A stretch of DNA of 64,000 bases from Orientallactaga sibirica. Lineage: Eukaryota > Chordata > Mammalia > Rodentia > Dipodidae. The position numbers and the translations under genes were made by a program. The stretch spans positions 12,827,501-12,891,500 of the forward strand of contig JAEOAD010000015.1 in NCBI GenBank assembly GCA_036365145.1. The letters are read 5' to 3'. The notes beneath the pieces were generated by a model that saw only the letters and a list, made by a program, of their open reading frames with translations, did no database searches and was not told the DNA's origin. Positions 1 through 11,835 of the stretch are shown piece after piece (the first letter of the stretch is position 1; every line of letters begins with the position of its first letter).

Positions 1-1345
1 ATTCTCTGCTCAAAGCAAAATGCAGCCTTTTAGTTCTAATGTCTTAGAAAATATATAGGTCTCTGACCTTTGTCCCATACCTCATCTGACTCAGTGACTA
101 AATATTTTATAATGAGAACTCAAGATTTCAGTTTAGAAAAATTAATCCATTTGTAATTTTCTCTTATATAGAAACAACCTATTTTGTAGAGTGATAGACA
201 AACTCTCATTAGGTTGCTCAGTGAGAGCACCCAGATCCGAACAGAAGAAAACTTAAAAAAAAAAACAAAAAGAGACAAATTGGCCTGTAATTGAAGGAGG
301 AACATCCAGCCCAGTGCTGCATTCCCTGGAACTGCAGATCCTCCAAGGACGTGCCGCTGCTCTCAGAGAGGTTGGCCTGGCAACTCCCTCACACACACCA
401 CTTGGGGAAAATTCTTTTCAGCACTCGCCAAAATGCAGATCCAGGCTCCTTTGCCTAGCAGCCTTGAAAGCTTGCACACATTTAGAGAAAATACTTTCAA
501 ATGACTCCAGAGTTCTGCTTTATGTTTCATATTCCTTTGAACTTATTACCTCTTTACAATGTCTTGGACTATTAGTTTGGGAACATTTAAAGTTAATGAC
601 TATATGGAAAGTAAAACAACACTTTGAAGTTGCTCAAGTCATTCATTTCTCTCTTTCATACACAGGCAGTTATAGAAGGCTGGCTGATGCCAGACCAAGG
701 CATTTCAGGAATAAATAACTTATCTGACGGTCTATGTGGACTGTAGCTCTGGGTGGGGGAGGGAGAGGGATAGATCAGTTCTGGAATGTGTAAGGGAACC
801 AAAGCCATGATTAATGAGGGTCAACTTTCAAACCCGAGGACACACAGATAAGATTACTTCACACAGAGAGCAGAGGGTCTGACCTGGACTACCCTGACAC
901 AGTCTCCTAAGGCACTTGGAACACAAATTTTGCTGGATATAGGGATGCATTGACAACAAAAGAGATAGGGCAAGGACTTCCTTTGGCCATTAAGTAGACA
1001 GAACCAGAAGAGCTGTACTGCAGGGATGGTGGCCATTAAAGAAAGTTGGCAAGTGTGTCTAGAAGGCCAATGCTGAAGAGGTCAGTTGAATGTTTGAGTA
1101 AATCACAATGTGCTCTTCCAGATGATAGGCATCAGTATCACACTTTATATTTATTTGTTCCTTGCTTTCTACAGCTAAAACCTTGGAAGCTTGTATGACA
1201 TAGAGTTCCCTGCAGTATGTAAAAGACTTAGAAGTGGATATGGAGACAAGAAACCAGAAAGAGACAAATTCACTCTAAATTTCTTAGAAGGTCCAATGGC
1301 TGTTTCCTGTAGGAGAAATTGAAGCCAATTATAAAATCCTTCTTT
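1..1345. other. Unannotated single-copy-like DNA
   Basis: I see no recognisable gene or repeat here. A 134-codon open frame (314-718, +) has no domain, no signal peptide and no recognisable splice context. I treat it as chance or as unassigned non-coding sequence. Confidence 0.5.
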
Positions 1346-1552
1346 GGGCTGGCAAGATGGCTCAATGGTTAAAGGATCTTGTTTGCAAAGCCTGATGGCC
1401 TGGAATCAATTCCCAGTACCCACGTAAAGCCATATGCACAAAGTGACACGTGTGTCTGGAGTTTGTTTGCAGTGGCACTAGGCCATGGCATTCTCATTCT
1501 CTCTGTCTCTGTCTTTCTCTGTTTCCTTGCAAGTAAATAAATAAAATTAATT
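1346..1552 (+). mobile_element. DIP-like SINE (B2 superfamily), short type, old copy
   Basis: It opens with the tRNA-like head gggctggcaagatggctcaa (pol III A box) and has a degenerate B box near 1411-1421 (ggaatcaattc). A CT-rich stretch and an AATAAA-rich tail follow. The 10-mer aattataaaa lies at 1327-1336 and again at 1549-1558, a possible imperfect target-site duplication. Confidence 0.8.
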
Positions 1553-1574
1553 ATAAAACAATTGTATTTAATCT

Positions 1575-1606
1575 CATCAAATTAATACCACCAAATTAAT
1601 ACCACA
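1575..1606. repeat. Short tandem duplication
   Basis: A unit of about 13-14 bp (aaattaatacca core) occurs twice in direct succession. It looks like a slippage duplication. Confidence 0.6.
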
Positions 1607-1814
1607 GAACTGTGGACCAGGGATCAAGTCTCTAAGATACAGGAGAACATTCAACAGAAATCTTAGAACCCTATTGTTTACTCTTCTTTACAAGCAAAGG
1701 CTAAACATATATTTATTGAGGGGAGCTATGAGCACTGAAAATTATGCTGAATATGGAAAGAAATAAAAAGATGCCATTTGTCAGTTCATCAATCCAGGTA
1801 ACAGAGAGTAAGAG

Positions 1815-2255
1815 GTGACAGTGGGTTGTATTCAGTTTTTGAACATTCATTTCTTAGGCATCTACTTTGTGCTTCAGACTAATCTAAACACTGGAATAAA
1901 ATAGTAAAAAACACAAAATTCCATTTCTCATTAAATTTATATTCCAGTTTGAGGAGACAGACAATAAACAAATAATAATCACATCAATTCCTTTAGGGAA
2001 CAGAAAGCAAGCCACTATGGTTGGGGCTTATCCTGCAAGGAAGAGAGTGAGTGTAGGGGATTTCAGAAAGCCAGAATAAGGTTATGGTCATGTGAAAGCC
2101 TTTAGGCTAGGATAAGGAGTTTCAATTTCATTTCATGTATGGTGAAAAGTCACTGAAGATTTTTAAGCAGAATAGTAATAGCTGATGTTTAAGAGGTTAT
2201 AATTACTGGTCTGCAGGAAGCTAATGAAAAGGAGAGGGGCTCATGAAAAGGTCAT
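1815..2255 (+). mobile_element. Ancient mammalian interspersed repeat (family not named)
   Basis: The order of motifs is 'catctactttgtgcttcaga', then 'gagacagacaataaacaaat', then 'cctttaggctaggataagga', then 'gaaaagtcactgaagatttt'. This matches a very widespread eutherian repeat I recognise by its consensus but cannot name with certainty. It is heavily diverged. A related piece lies near 50,215-50,460. Confidence 0.5.
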
Positions 2256-2519
2256 CACATTGTTCAGGGAAGAAATTATGGTGTGTTGGTCAGGGTTTTA
2301 ACAGTAAAATGAAGAGAAAACAGATACCATTGGTAGTCGAGCCTTTAGAATTAAAAAGTAGTACCATAGACATGAACAAAAGCCTCATGAAACAGTGGGA
2401 TTCTAAACACCAACATACTTTTTTGGATGGTCATATGAATTCAGAGTTGTGAGTTGTCTATCTCTGTGGGTTCAGGTGATTTAGAAGACTTTTTAGAGGT
2501 GAACCTGACCTTAAGCTCT

Positions 2520-2543
2520 ATGAATTTGAATTTGAATTTGAAT
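2520..2543. repeat. (GAATTT)n microsatellite
   Basis: About four units of a TGAATT/GAATTT hexamer are visible. Confidence 0.75.
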
Positions 2544-2660
2544 GTGTGTTTAGTGATAAAATTTTGAGGTTGATTTTTAGTGTGACTTGAAAATGTTTTC
2601 TTTAGTTCATTATCTCACCAACTTTGGTCATCAGAAAGGTTTTTTTTTTTTTTTTTTTTT

Positions 2661-2745
2661 GGGGGGTTGGGTATTTGACTCAGTGAATGAGCACTTGCCT
2701 AGCAAGCATAAGGCCTGAGGTTTGGTCCTCAGCACTGAAAAAAAG
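2661..2745 (+). mobile_element. ID SINE
   Basis: This is a tRNA-Ala/BC1-type ID element: ggggttgggtatttgactca, then cttgcctagcaagcataagg, then a tggtcctcagcac B-box region, then an A-rich tail. It is preceded by a 22-T run (2639-2660). It is diverged but complete at about 75 bp plus tail. Confidence 0.85.
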
Positions 2746-2838
2746 AGATTTTTTTTTTTTTTTTTGCACCAGCAAATACACTTTTTATATTATGGTAATG
2801 GTGATGATATATAATGATTTATTTTCCTTAAGTCAAAG

Positions 2839-2842
<4 letters not shown>

Positions 2843-2874
<32 letters not shown>

Positions 2875-3019
2875 TGGTTTTTCGAGGTAGGGTCTCACTC
2901 TGGTCCAGGCTGACCTGGAATTAACTATTTAGTCTCAGGATGGCCTCGAACTTTCCGCGATCCTCCTACCTCTGCCTCCCAAGTACTGGGATTAAAGGCG
3001 TGTGCCACCACACCCGGCT
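2843..3019 (-). mobile_element. B1 SINE
   Basis: Antisense 7SL-derived B1, read on + as a 30-T tail, ggtttttcgaggtagggtct, the gacctggaatt core, then ctgggattaaaggcgtgtgc and ccaccacacccggc. It is close to full length and little diverged, so probably a young copy. Confidence 0.95.
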
Positions 3020-3459
3020 TCTTCTTTTTTCTTAATAATAATTTTAAAAATAAATATTGCATCACAGGATTTATGGACAGGTATTTCTTAACACTGCATT
3101 GAGTTATTTGAATGCCATCTGCCATCCAATTCTTAAAACTAATGCAACATGTCTTGTTAGCACTCACCACAATGAACCCAAGATCCTGATTAATCACCTT
3201 AGTCTTTCTCTCCCAATAGATTGCAAGCAAGATTCTTACAGAATGAGGCTGAAGTAGGCCTTTTAATTTAATTTTATATTTTTATCTTATGGTCTAACTT
3301 GGAGCCAGAAGTCTCAGGGACAAATTAAGTTCTGTGCAAGGATTTGTTGAATAAATAACTCTCCACGCTTCATCTTATAATTGAATTCCTGAATTTCCAA
3401 CCCTTAATTACAAACTCTAGTAGGTTAGAGAATAACTCTAAAAATATGTGTTCACCTGA

Positions 3460-3596
3460 AACTTAAAAATGATACCTTGCTTTTAAAACAGACCTTACAA
3501 GTGTAAATAAATTGAGAATCTTGAGCTGAGACCACCCTCAGATATTCAGGTGTGTCCTGATCCCATGGCATGTGTCCCTATTAAAAAAAAGACACG
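3460..3596 (+). mobile_element. MLT1/MaLR LTR fragment
   Basis: The run 'gagaatcttgagctgagacc ... caggtgtgtcctgatc ... gtgtccctatt' follows the recalled MLT1 pattern (aggatcttgagatgagatca ... gggccctaaatcc ... gtgtccttata). It is ancient and truncated on the right by the next SINE. Confidence 0.45.
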
Positions 3597-3770
3597 GGGG
3601 CTGGAGAGGTGGTTTAGTGGTTAAGACACTTGCCTGTGAAGCAGAAGGACCCAGTTTTGATTACCCAGTACCCATATAAGCCAGATACCAAGCATCCTTA
3701 GCCACACAGTTATTGGTCCAAGTGGTGACTTGCTCGTGATTTGTTTTGTATCTCTCTCAGTTCAGCTAAA
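3597..3770 (+). mobile_element. DIP-like SINE, degraded 3' half
   Basis: The head gggggctggagaggtggttt and the body 'cttgcctgtgaagcagaagg ... gtacccatataagccagat' are clear. After about 110 bp the sequence diverges from the family and the CT-rich tail is weak. Confidence 0.8.
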
Positions 3771-4554
3771 TATATAGTAACTGATTCCCATGAAACAGAT
3801 TAACCCCAAGTGTCTATTTCTAGATAAGATGTTGAAATTCTTCTCTTTAATTTGTAATAGAAATAAAGTTTTTAACCTAAATTTGTAATTTATTAGCATC
3901 ATCAATAAGAAAAAAAGCACAAAACAGCTAAAGTTGCTCATAAACACAGTATTACAATAAATGAAACAGATGATCTGAGTATTTCATATAAATTTTAAAT
4001 GGCTAATCTTCTCATATCCAGTTTTCAAAATATCTCCAATTGGCTGACCAAAGAATCTCCTTTGCCCCTAGATCCATGATTATGTGATGAGAAAGAGGCT
4101 CCTTATTTTTTTGCCTTCAGTTTACTTCTTCAAGTTCTCATTTTAAGGAAGAGACTGCTCACAAGTCACTATTGGCTCAAGGCATCATTGCCCAGTGATG
4201 AGTTTCAAGTTGGCAGCAACCTCCAGAACATCGTCTGGAGAGCATGTGCTCATTAGTAAGAATGGGTAACCAAGCCCCAGCATGAGTAAATGACCTGCCA
4301 AAACCATCATCAACTTAGACTGAAGGAAAATCTGTTGAATACTCCTTTTGGTAGCATTTTCTGTAGTAAATCTTCTGATCATCCTGCTAGGTGAGTAGAA
4401 TCATTATTATCACAGGTGATGAGAATGAAATTCTATGTGTCCAAAGAATTAAAATTAGATGTTTCCTCACTTCCAGTCTCCTCATCTGCTCATCAAATTA
4501 GAATTCAGTTCATAAGGGAGGCAAACTTTAGGTAACTTCTATGATCTCTGTCAA
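3771..4554. other. No recognisable feature
   Basis: AT-rich sequence with no gene or identifiable repeat. The 61- and 65-codon antisense frames show no family resemblance. Confidence 0.45.
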
Positions 4555-5065
4555 CTGATAGTTACACCCTTGAGTGCAGGTGGGATGGGTGACTTAGTTC
4601 TAACAAAAAGAATATGGCAAAAGTGATAGAAGTCATTCATGTGTGTAAGGTTCATATAAGAGTGCCTGCATTCCTGGAACACTGACATTTCTCCCTTACT
4701 AGCTTTAAAGAAGTAGACTCCTGTTATGAAAGGGTCTCTGGAGAAAGCCATACCACAAGCATGCATAGATGGCCTCTAGTAATGGAGAGGTCCCAGACTG
4801 ATAGCCAAAAAAAAGCCAAGAACAGTCTTAAGAGCTCAGCAGATGAACTCAGTACAGAACATGAGTGCAAGGAAGTAGCTATTTCTCTATCTGAGCCTCA
4901 CATAAGAATTCAGCATTTCTATGAATTAATTGAAACCTGCTGAGACAGGCAGAAAACCCAACTAAGCCATGATTTTATTTAATCAATAGAAATTGTGAGC
5001 TAGAAAATGGGCATTGCTTTCATATGCTAAATTTGTGATAATTTATTACTGACCATAGCAAATCC
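4555..5065 (+). mobile_element. MLT1 (ERVL-MaLR) LTR
   Basis: The sequence tracks the MLT1 consensus as I remember it along most of its length: 'cacccttgagtgcaggtggg', 'aaagaatatggcaaaagtga', 'tagctttaaagaagtagact', 'ggcctctagtaatgg', 'caactaagccatg', and the terminal 'aaatttgtgataatttatta'. It predates rodents. No internal region is recognised. Confidence 0.8.
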
Positions 5066-5436
5066 ATGCAACATCTGTTATAACTGTGGTCCTGTAGTAG
5101 ACACTTGAGACTAAAAAAATTTATAGCAAGTTTCCTCTGCCCTCAAGCTGGTAAACATTGTAGAGTTACAATGCACAATAATAAATTATACAAACTTTTA
5201 TAAAAACATTTATGACAGTGGATAGAGTGGAGATAGTATGAGAAAGTCTTCCAGCTGTGTTCCTTTCTTCTCCTTTTCACAAGTCCCAAGGATTCTTTGC
5301 TTTTTATCTCAATCTTTTTCTCTTACCTCTTCACTCTTATTGATGTGCAAATACTAGCAACACTCACACTGACACTTTTATTCTAACTGAGATCTCTCAA
5401 AAGAATGTGCTCATCAGCATCCATGATTTCCTGATT
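5066..5436. other. No recognisable feature
   Basis: AT-rich, with nothing assignable. Confidence 0.4.
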
Positions 5437-5446
5437 TCTTTCTTTT

Positions 5447-5490
<44 letters not shown>

Positions 5491-5501
5491 TTTTCTTCCA
5501 T

Positions 5502-5548
<47 letters not shown>

Positions 5549-5551
5549 TTT
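5437..5551. repeat. (TTTC)n followed by (TTTA)n
   Basis: About 60 bp of TTTC units runs, after a short break, into about 50 bp of TTTA units and then TG repeats. This may be a mutated SINE tail, but no SINE body is visible beside it. Confidence 0.9.
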
Positions 5552-5807
5552 GTGTGTGTGTCCCTGGGTTTGGAGTTAGGATAAATAGTACATTGACATA
5601 GTAAGGTACAATACTTCTTTGTAAAATTTGTGAAGTCTCCTACAAGGTCCTTCAGACAGAAGGAAGATGATATGATATCAAAAGTAACAAAAATGATAAC
5701 AATTCCAAGGCTGTAGAAAGCAAAGTTTCCTGGATACCTGAAACACTTTATGAAACTTTGTTCATCTTCAAACCATTTTATTATTATGTGTGCAAGAAAT
5801 AAACATT

Positions 5808-6081
5808 GGGGCTGGAGAGATGGCTTAGAGGTTAAGGCGCCTGCCTCCTAAGCCTAAGAACGCTGGTTCCAATCTCCAGCTGTTCCAATCTCCAGGTCCC
5901 ACGTTTAGCCAGATGCAAAGTGACCCAAGGGTGCAATGCCACACTTGACCACAAGGGGGCGCACACATCTGGATTTCATTCACAGCAGGTGAGAGGCTGC
6001 TGGCACACCCATCTTTATCTGTCTTCCTCTCCCTCTCTCTCTCTGTCTTCTCTGTATCTCTCTCCAAAAAAAATAAATAAA
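5808..6081 (+). mobile_element. DIP-like SINE, long type
   Basis: Near-complete long-type element: A box in gagagatggcttagaggtta, B-box-like ggttccaatctcc with a small internal duplication, a 'gatgcaaagtgac' block, the CCACAAGGGGGCGC block, CT-rich tract and AATAAA tail. It is flanked by the 12-bp target duplication aaataaacattg (5797-5808 and 6082-6093), which indicates LINE-type retroposition and a fairly recent insertion. Confidence 0.95.
5949..5962 (+). promoter_or_regulatory. CTCF-core-like motif in DIP-like SINE
   Basis: CCACAAGGGGGCGC differs from the CTCF core CCASYAGRKGGCRS only at the fifth base (A for Y). The match is seen; binding is inferred. Confidence 0.45.
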
Positions 6082-6221
6082 AAATAAACATTGATAGCAT
6101 CATTCCACTGGGATTTGAATTGTTTCTACAGCAATTATTTGATAGTGGAATTAAGTGTAATTGGTATCTAGAAGATTATTAAAGGACTGCATCAATGGAA
6201 AATGGATCAATCTTTTTGTGT

Positions 6222-6338
6222 GTGAGATACAGTCTAGCTCTAGTCCAAATATGCAGTCCAGACTGGCCTTGAACTCAGTGATCCTCCCTCCTCAGCTGCT
6301 AAATACTGGGATTATAGGTCTGAGTCACCACACTTGGC
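6222..6338 (-). mobile_element. B1-type SINE, old fragment
   Basis: Antisense B1 signature 'ctggccttgaactcagtgat ... tactgggattataggtctga ... caccacacttggc'. Strongly diverged, and the 5' portion is poor. Confidence 0.8.
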
Positions 6339-6400
6339 AAAATCAACCCCTTTTCATGGCTGTATTTAGACACCTTTGAGATCTCAAAAATCTCCAATTA

Positions 6401-6551
6401 GCTAGGCATGGTGGTGCACCTTTAATCCTAATACTCAGAAGGCCGAGGTATGAGAATCGTTGTGAGTTTGAGGCAAATGTGGAACTACAGAGTGAGTTCC
6501 AGGTCAGCCTAGGCTAGAGTAAAATCCTACATCAAACCTCCTCCCCAATAA
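6401..6551 (+). mobile_element. B1 SINE
   Basis: Sense B1: gctaggcatggtggtgcacc, tttaatcctaatactcagaa, then gttccaggtcagcctaggct. The A-tail is eroded. It forms an inverted pair with the antisense B1 about 60 bp upstream. Confidence 0.9.
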
Positions 6552-6642
6552 ATGTCTTGAAATTAAACTTCAGCTAATTTATCAACCTCTGTGTGGATCT
6601 GAGAATGAAGACAAACACAAAAGGCCTCTTTGAACAGTTTTT

Positions 6643-6646
<4 letters not shown>

Positions 6647-6690
<44 letters not shown>
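6647..6690. repeat. (GT)n microsatellite
   Basis: About 22 GT units after a short T run. Confidence 0.95.
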
Positions 6691-6691
<1 letters not shown>

Positions 6692-7383
6692 CCTCACTCT
6701 AGGCAGATGACAAGGCCAGTGCTTCTCCCCTCTCCTTGGCATGGGCTTACTTTCCTTAGCAGATCTGTGATCCAGACTTCCCAGTTTTCTCTCTCACTGG
6801 TTTCTAGGACTGTACTTGGGGGAAGGGAGGGCTTTAATAAGGGCTATTATAAGCGCTGGGAAAAGGGCCAGAATGTTTCATATTGTAATGGAAACTAATC
6901 CTTCCACCTTCATTCTGCACATTTTATTTAAGGTGTGAAAAATGCTTTCCCAGCTTCAGCCAGGAGCATTCAGGTCTCCTTGGGGATCTGGGCTAAGAAG
7001 GTGGGGGGCAATGATGAGGTGAGGGAGAGAACACTCCCTGCAGTGGTTTCTAGAGGAGCAGCAAGCATATCATCAAAGGAAAACAAGACTTGACTTCCTG
7101 CCTGGCTCACATTACATACTTCTGCCTTATCCCTTATCGTGGTGCCCAGAAGCTCCAACTCACACTTGGCCTAGAACCAAGTGGAACTGAAATGAGGGAA
7201 GCCTTTCTGTAGACTTGGAGTTTAGAAACCTGTAGAGGTGCAGCTAGATCAAGCCAAGGGCAGGTGAAGAATAGGAGCCCCATCTTTGTTAACAGTTGAA
7301 GGCAGTATACAAACACAGATCCCCAAGTTTGAGAGCTGTTAGAGAAACCAAAATCAAATCACATTTTCTCCTCTCTCCTCTCT

Positions 7384-7384
<1 letters not shown>
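6691..7384. other. No recognisable feature
   Basis: Moderately GC-richer sequence with no repeat or gene I can name. Confidence 0.4.
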
Positions 7385-7439
<55 letters not shown>

Positions 7440-7519
7440 GTATGTTGGGGGTAGGTGGGATATACATGCCTGTAGAGGCCAGAGGATAATCTTATGTCTT
7501 GTTCCTTAGGTGCCTCTCA

Positions 7520-7556
<37 letters not shown>

Positions 7557-7763
7557 AGACAGGGTCTCTCAATGACTTGGAACTCACCAGGTAGACTGGC
7601 TGGTCTACAATGTCCAAGGATCATCCTATCTCCACCTACCAGTACTGAAATTGCAAGTATACACTGCCAAGCTTTTTAGGTTTACATAGATTCTGGAGAT
7701 CAAACTCAGGTCCTCATACTTGCAAGGAGAGTACTTTATCCAATCAGAAATCTCCCTAGCACT
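7385..7763 (-). mobile_element. B4 SINE with (TG)n and T tracts
   Basis: Antisense B4 (B1+ID fusion). It begins with a (TG)n array (7387-7435) and the 'agaggccagaggata' spacer. A T run (7521-7555) precedes the B1 half (gagacagggtctctcaatga), followed by the ID half (atcaaactcaggtcctcata ... ctccctagcac). The ID half is diverged. Confidence 0.85.
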
Positions 7764-8559
7764 CAAATCATTTTTCAAAATGAGAAATAGCCACCAAGTG
7801 GAATGTTTGCAGTAAGTAATGATTAATTCTTGCACAATTCTGGGTCTTCCTTCAATTACTTCATTATTATATTTCCTTTGATATTTACAATGAATGTGAT
7901 ACCATTTTTCATCAATGATTTCCAGGCTAACTTATATAATAGCTAAAATTGTACACAAAGTCCATGAGATAGACACAGTTATGTAATTTGTGGAAGACAT
8001 TAATCTGGTCATATTCCCATGTATCAGATTTTACACTAAAATGAAATATTTTAACAAATGGATAAAGTTTTAGAAGGTATGATTCCCTTTGGAAACATTA
8101 ATCTGCAACTCCTTCTTTAACTTTATGGAGACAAAAAGTTTTCAACATCATTACCTACAAGATTTTACAAAATCAGTTGAAGGTCTGGATCAAGGTTACC
8201 ATCTGACTACCACCATCTCCTTATTACTTGATAACAATTGTAGCTTAAGGAGTTTATTCTAGAAATTCAAGGAATGCTACAAGATAACAGACATTCTTTA
8301 ACAAATGACTCCTAGATAAAACTTCAAAGCTTCTGTTCTACAAAAGTGGGTCCTTCCCAACTTCTACATGCAGTTCAACATTTATCCCACCAGGAAAAGT
8401 TTGCTCATGCTACTCCATATGGGTTTTTCTTTTTATAACATGTGAAGGGTACTCTTCCTTAGTTCTCTCATGTGGACATTTAATCAGATCCTGTCTATCT
8501 ACTTCATGAATACTATTTTTTTTAATGTGGAGAGGGTTGTATCTTTGTAAGTTCACTGA
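7764..8559. other. No recognisable feature
   Basis: AT-rich sequence without a supported gene or repeat. Confidence 0.45.
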
Positions 8560-8765
8560 CAGTTACAGTGTGCCAAATATTCTACAAGGCATTATTTTAG
8601 TTTACTCTTCCACATAATTTAAAAAGGAAATATTAGCTCCAAAATATTAGCTTCACTTACATATGAGGAAACATGGACTCATAGAGATAGTTACTTGTTT
8701 GAGATGTCATAACTAGGTAGAATTCATGCTGGGACCCATGACTACCCTCAGCAGCTACCACTACT
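8560..8765 (+). mobile_element. MIR SINE
   Basis: The run 'gtgtgccaaatattctacaa', 'tatgaggaaacatggactca', 'tagagatagttacttgtttg' follows MIR (gtgccaggcactgttctaag ... gaggaaactgaggctcagag). It predates placental mammals. Confidence 0.75.
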
Positions 8766-9072
8766 TGTATTCTTCTTGCTGTCTTTGTTCCTTCTCATTC
8801 TTACACCTATTCTTTCATCTAATTCTGCTTATACTACCTCAGAGCATATCTTGAATCTATGACATGGCAAGACTGCCATGTCATCATCTTATTTCAGCTA
8901 CTTACATTTCTCAATGTATTCATAGGGAAGAGAATTATCCCTGAAGTATCCATCTTGCATAGGTTCACTCAGCCATGAGTGTCCAGCATCCATGGCTTCT
9001 CTTCTTATTTTAATTTAAACAACATATTTCTATCTATCTTTTCACTGGATAGGCACGCTGGCTGAGGAGCTT
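8766..9072. other. No recognisable feature
   Basis: Pyrimidine-biased unique-looking sequence. Confidence 0.4.
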
Positions 9073-9087
9073 CTTATGGGTGTCATT

Positions 9088-9254
9088 CTTTTTTTTTGTT
9101 TTGTTTTGTTTTGTTTTTTTGAGGTGGGGTCTCACTCTGGCCCAGGCTGACCTGGAATTCACTATGTAGTCCCAGGGTGGCCTCAAACTCACGGTGATCC
9201 TCCTACCTCTGCTTCCTGAGTGCTGGGATTAAAGGCATGCACGACCATACCCAG
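9088..9254 (-). mobile_element. B1 SINE with target duplication
   Basis: Full-length antisense B1 with a (TTTTG)n tail. It is flanked by cttatgggtgtcatt (9073-9087) and cttatgggtgtcact (9255-9269), a 15-bp duplication with one mismatch. Confidence 0.95.
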
Positions 9255-9269
9255 CTTATGGGTGTCACT

Positions 9270-10514
9270 TGTATTTGAAGTATCATTGGGACTTCTCATC
9301 TAACATCAACCAATTAGCCTATCACCATGGTTTTCCTTTAGTTTACGTTCATAGAACATTTTACTATCAATTGAAAATGTTGTACCTGCTTTCTAAACTG
9401 TTTGCCTTGACTAGTTCTATAAGAGGAGTACCTCATTTGTATGTAGAATCTTGTTGAATCTTTTTAAGTGAGTGAATACATAGTGCTTCCTGAATTAAGC
9501 TCTAAGTTTCTCAAATATACATTTTCAGATCACTTATCTTTGTAATTGCATTTACTAACCTAAAGCTTCACAGAAAGTAGATGCTCAACAGATCATATTA
9601 ATTAAGTGGAGTTGCTAAAAATACCCTATGAATGCTAAATAACCTTGGATGAAATGAAAACGTTTTGACCACCTCAATGAATGGACATACATATGATATA
9701 AGCCTCTTCCTTTAAGGCTTTGAAGTTATGTAGAAATATATACAGAATTGAAAATCTGTTCCTAATAAGCTAGAATATTGAATTTTTACCAAGGGTGTCA
9801 GTGGATATGGAGGGAAGAAGTGATCTGGAAGGTCAGGAAGCCAGGTAAAGGTCATGTCTCAGTCCTTTCTTAGTCACCAGCATCATCCCAGAAGATTCCT
9901 AGAACAATTTTCCAACCTCTCTTTAAAATTGAAAACTGATGAATTCCTTATTTCCCATATAAAAATAATGTGAGCTCTAGGGAAGGCCACTGATCTGTAC
10001 AATTGTGTTAAAGCTCCAGTTTGAAGACAAGAACATATGTCTGACTTCAAGGCTATGTCTATTTCACCAGGCTACTTTAACTTCTGGGAAAATCACTTCT
10101 TCACTACCTGAAGTCTCAATCCTTGTTTGTTTCAAAATTCCTTATGTTTAATATAACTTTTATATACTAGGTTATGGTTACAAAATGTAGGTGTAGTGTA
10201 ATGCCTTTGGCAGAGGATGGATAGATGGTCATGAATCTTGTTTCCTATTGGACACATGTCTCAATCACATCTCCCAGCTCCAGTGTAGAAAAGATTACTC
10301 TAGTCAAAAGATTGGGTTTTGAGTAAAGAATGTGATTAGAAGCATCAGATATCACTTCTATAAATATAGTTAAGAGCTTCTTTGTGTAAATCATAGTGGG
10401 CAAGTGTGGATAATGACTAAACCATAAGATGGTACAGTTATGGGTATGTAAAAAAGCTTATCATGGAACAGAAGTGATGGCATCTAGCATTAGATTATCA
10501 CACATCAAGGAAAA
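9270..10514. other. Repeat-poor AT-rich stretch
   Basis: About 1.2 kb with no recognisable gene or repeat. A few short motifs near 9550-9600 (tagatgctcaacagatcata) recall L2/MIR 3' ends but are too short to call. Confidence 0.4.
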
Positions 10515-10520
10515 CACCTA

Positions 10521-10526
<6 letters not shown>

Positions 10527-10565
<39 letters not shown>

Positions 10566-10698
10566 GGTTTTCCAAGGTAGGGTCCCCAGGCTAACCTGGA
10601 ATTCACCATGTAGTCTCACGTTGACCTCAAACTCAGTGATCATCCTACCTCTCCCTTCCAAGTGCTGGGATTAAAGGAGTATGCTTCCATGCCTGGCT
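10527..10698 (-). mobile_element. B1 SINE with (ATT)n tail
   Basis: Antisense B1 whose tail is about 13 ATT units (10520-10565). The body carries a small deletion (ggtccccaggctaacctgg). An exact 12-bp duplication cacctatattat flanks it (10515-10526 and 10699-10710). Confidence 0.95.
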
Positions 10699-10982
10699 CA
10701 CCTATATTATTTTAAGACACTGAAATATCTAATAATACAGTGGTTTTATGATTTTTGCTTTTACTAACATGTAACATTAAAAGAAATGCTTGCTTAGGTT
10801 GATTTGTTTGTGTTGAAGATGATGGATTTTTTAAGTCAATCTCTCTTAAAAATCAATCATCATATCATGAATAATATTATTATAATGGACAGGGCTATTA
10901 ACATTTTAAACATTTACAAATATGCACACAATTTTATATAAAATGTAAGTGAGAATCCTGAATGTTTTCAAATCAGAAAAAA

Positions 10983-11345
10983 AGGCTGGAAAGATGACTC
11001 AGGGTAAAGTACACTTCCTGTGCCAGCATGAGGCCCTGAGGGGGCCTGAGACCACCAGAGTTGGAATCTCCAGATCCCGTTTACACAGCCAGGTGTGGGC
11101 AAGTGTGCCTGTAAGTTCAGTCCCTCAGGGCAGCAGAGACGAGAATAGTCAATGCCCCACAAGATCTGCAATCAGGAAAGAGAGGCAGGCTCAAAACAAG
11201 ACCAGGTGGAAGAGCGATGGTACAGCACACCAGCATTCTACTCTGCCATCCAAGGGCTGGCCAGCACCCTGCTTCCCAGCCACAGGTGAGCATATGGGGT
11301 GCCACATCACAACCCTACCTCATTACGCAAATAAAATAAAAATCA
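10983..11345 (+). mobile_element. B4 SINE
   Basis: Sense B4. ID-like head aaggctggaaagatgactca, 'gcatgaggccctgag', 'ccagatcccgtttacacagc', then a degenerate B1 half and an AATAAAATAAAA tail. It is longer and more rearranged than the usual B4, so internal boundaries are uncertain. Confidence 0.65.
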
Positions 11346-11397
11346 TGAAAAAAAATCTAAGTTCCTAACTGAAGCACGAGACACACTGATTCAGAAT

Positions 11398-11560
11398 TTT
11401 TGCTTTTTTTTTGTTTTGTTTGTTTTTGAGGTAGGGTCTTGCTGTAGCCCAGGATGACTTGGAATTCACTATGTAGTCTTAGGGTGGCGGCAAACACAGT
11501 GATCCTCCTACACTGCCTACACAGTATTGGGATTGAACACATGTGCCACCATGCCCAACA
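11398..11560 (-). mobile_element. B1 SINE
   Basis: Antisense B1 with a TTTG-rich tail. It is flanked by attcagaat at 11389-11397 and 11561-11569. Confidence 0.92.
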
Positions 11561-11835
11561 ATTCAGAATCTGTAGATATTAGCATTATAGTTTATTTATG
11601 CCCTTCTTTTATACTTTAATAAATTCTAAAATTATAAGAATCAATTGACTCTCTTCTCAAATCCCCTTATGGTAATTCTACTTAGCATTATATTTAAAGA
11701 AAATAATTAAATATTATAGAAAATGATAAAACACAAAGAATGAGCTAATGTTTAAGAGAACTAGAACTAGATAAAGGTAAGTTACTAAAATTAAGTTTTA
11801 CTTAATTTTACAAAAGATTTTGTAGATTGAGCGTT

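Noticed and set aside
314..718. 134-codon open frame on +
   Set aside because: No domain, no homologue that I recognise and no splice or promoter context. One frame of this length is expected by chance in 64 kb of six-frame translation.
5437..5551. Regular spacing suggesting a CRISPR-like or satellite array
   Set aside because: Simple 4-bp microsatellites without spacers, in a eukaryotic nuclear context.
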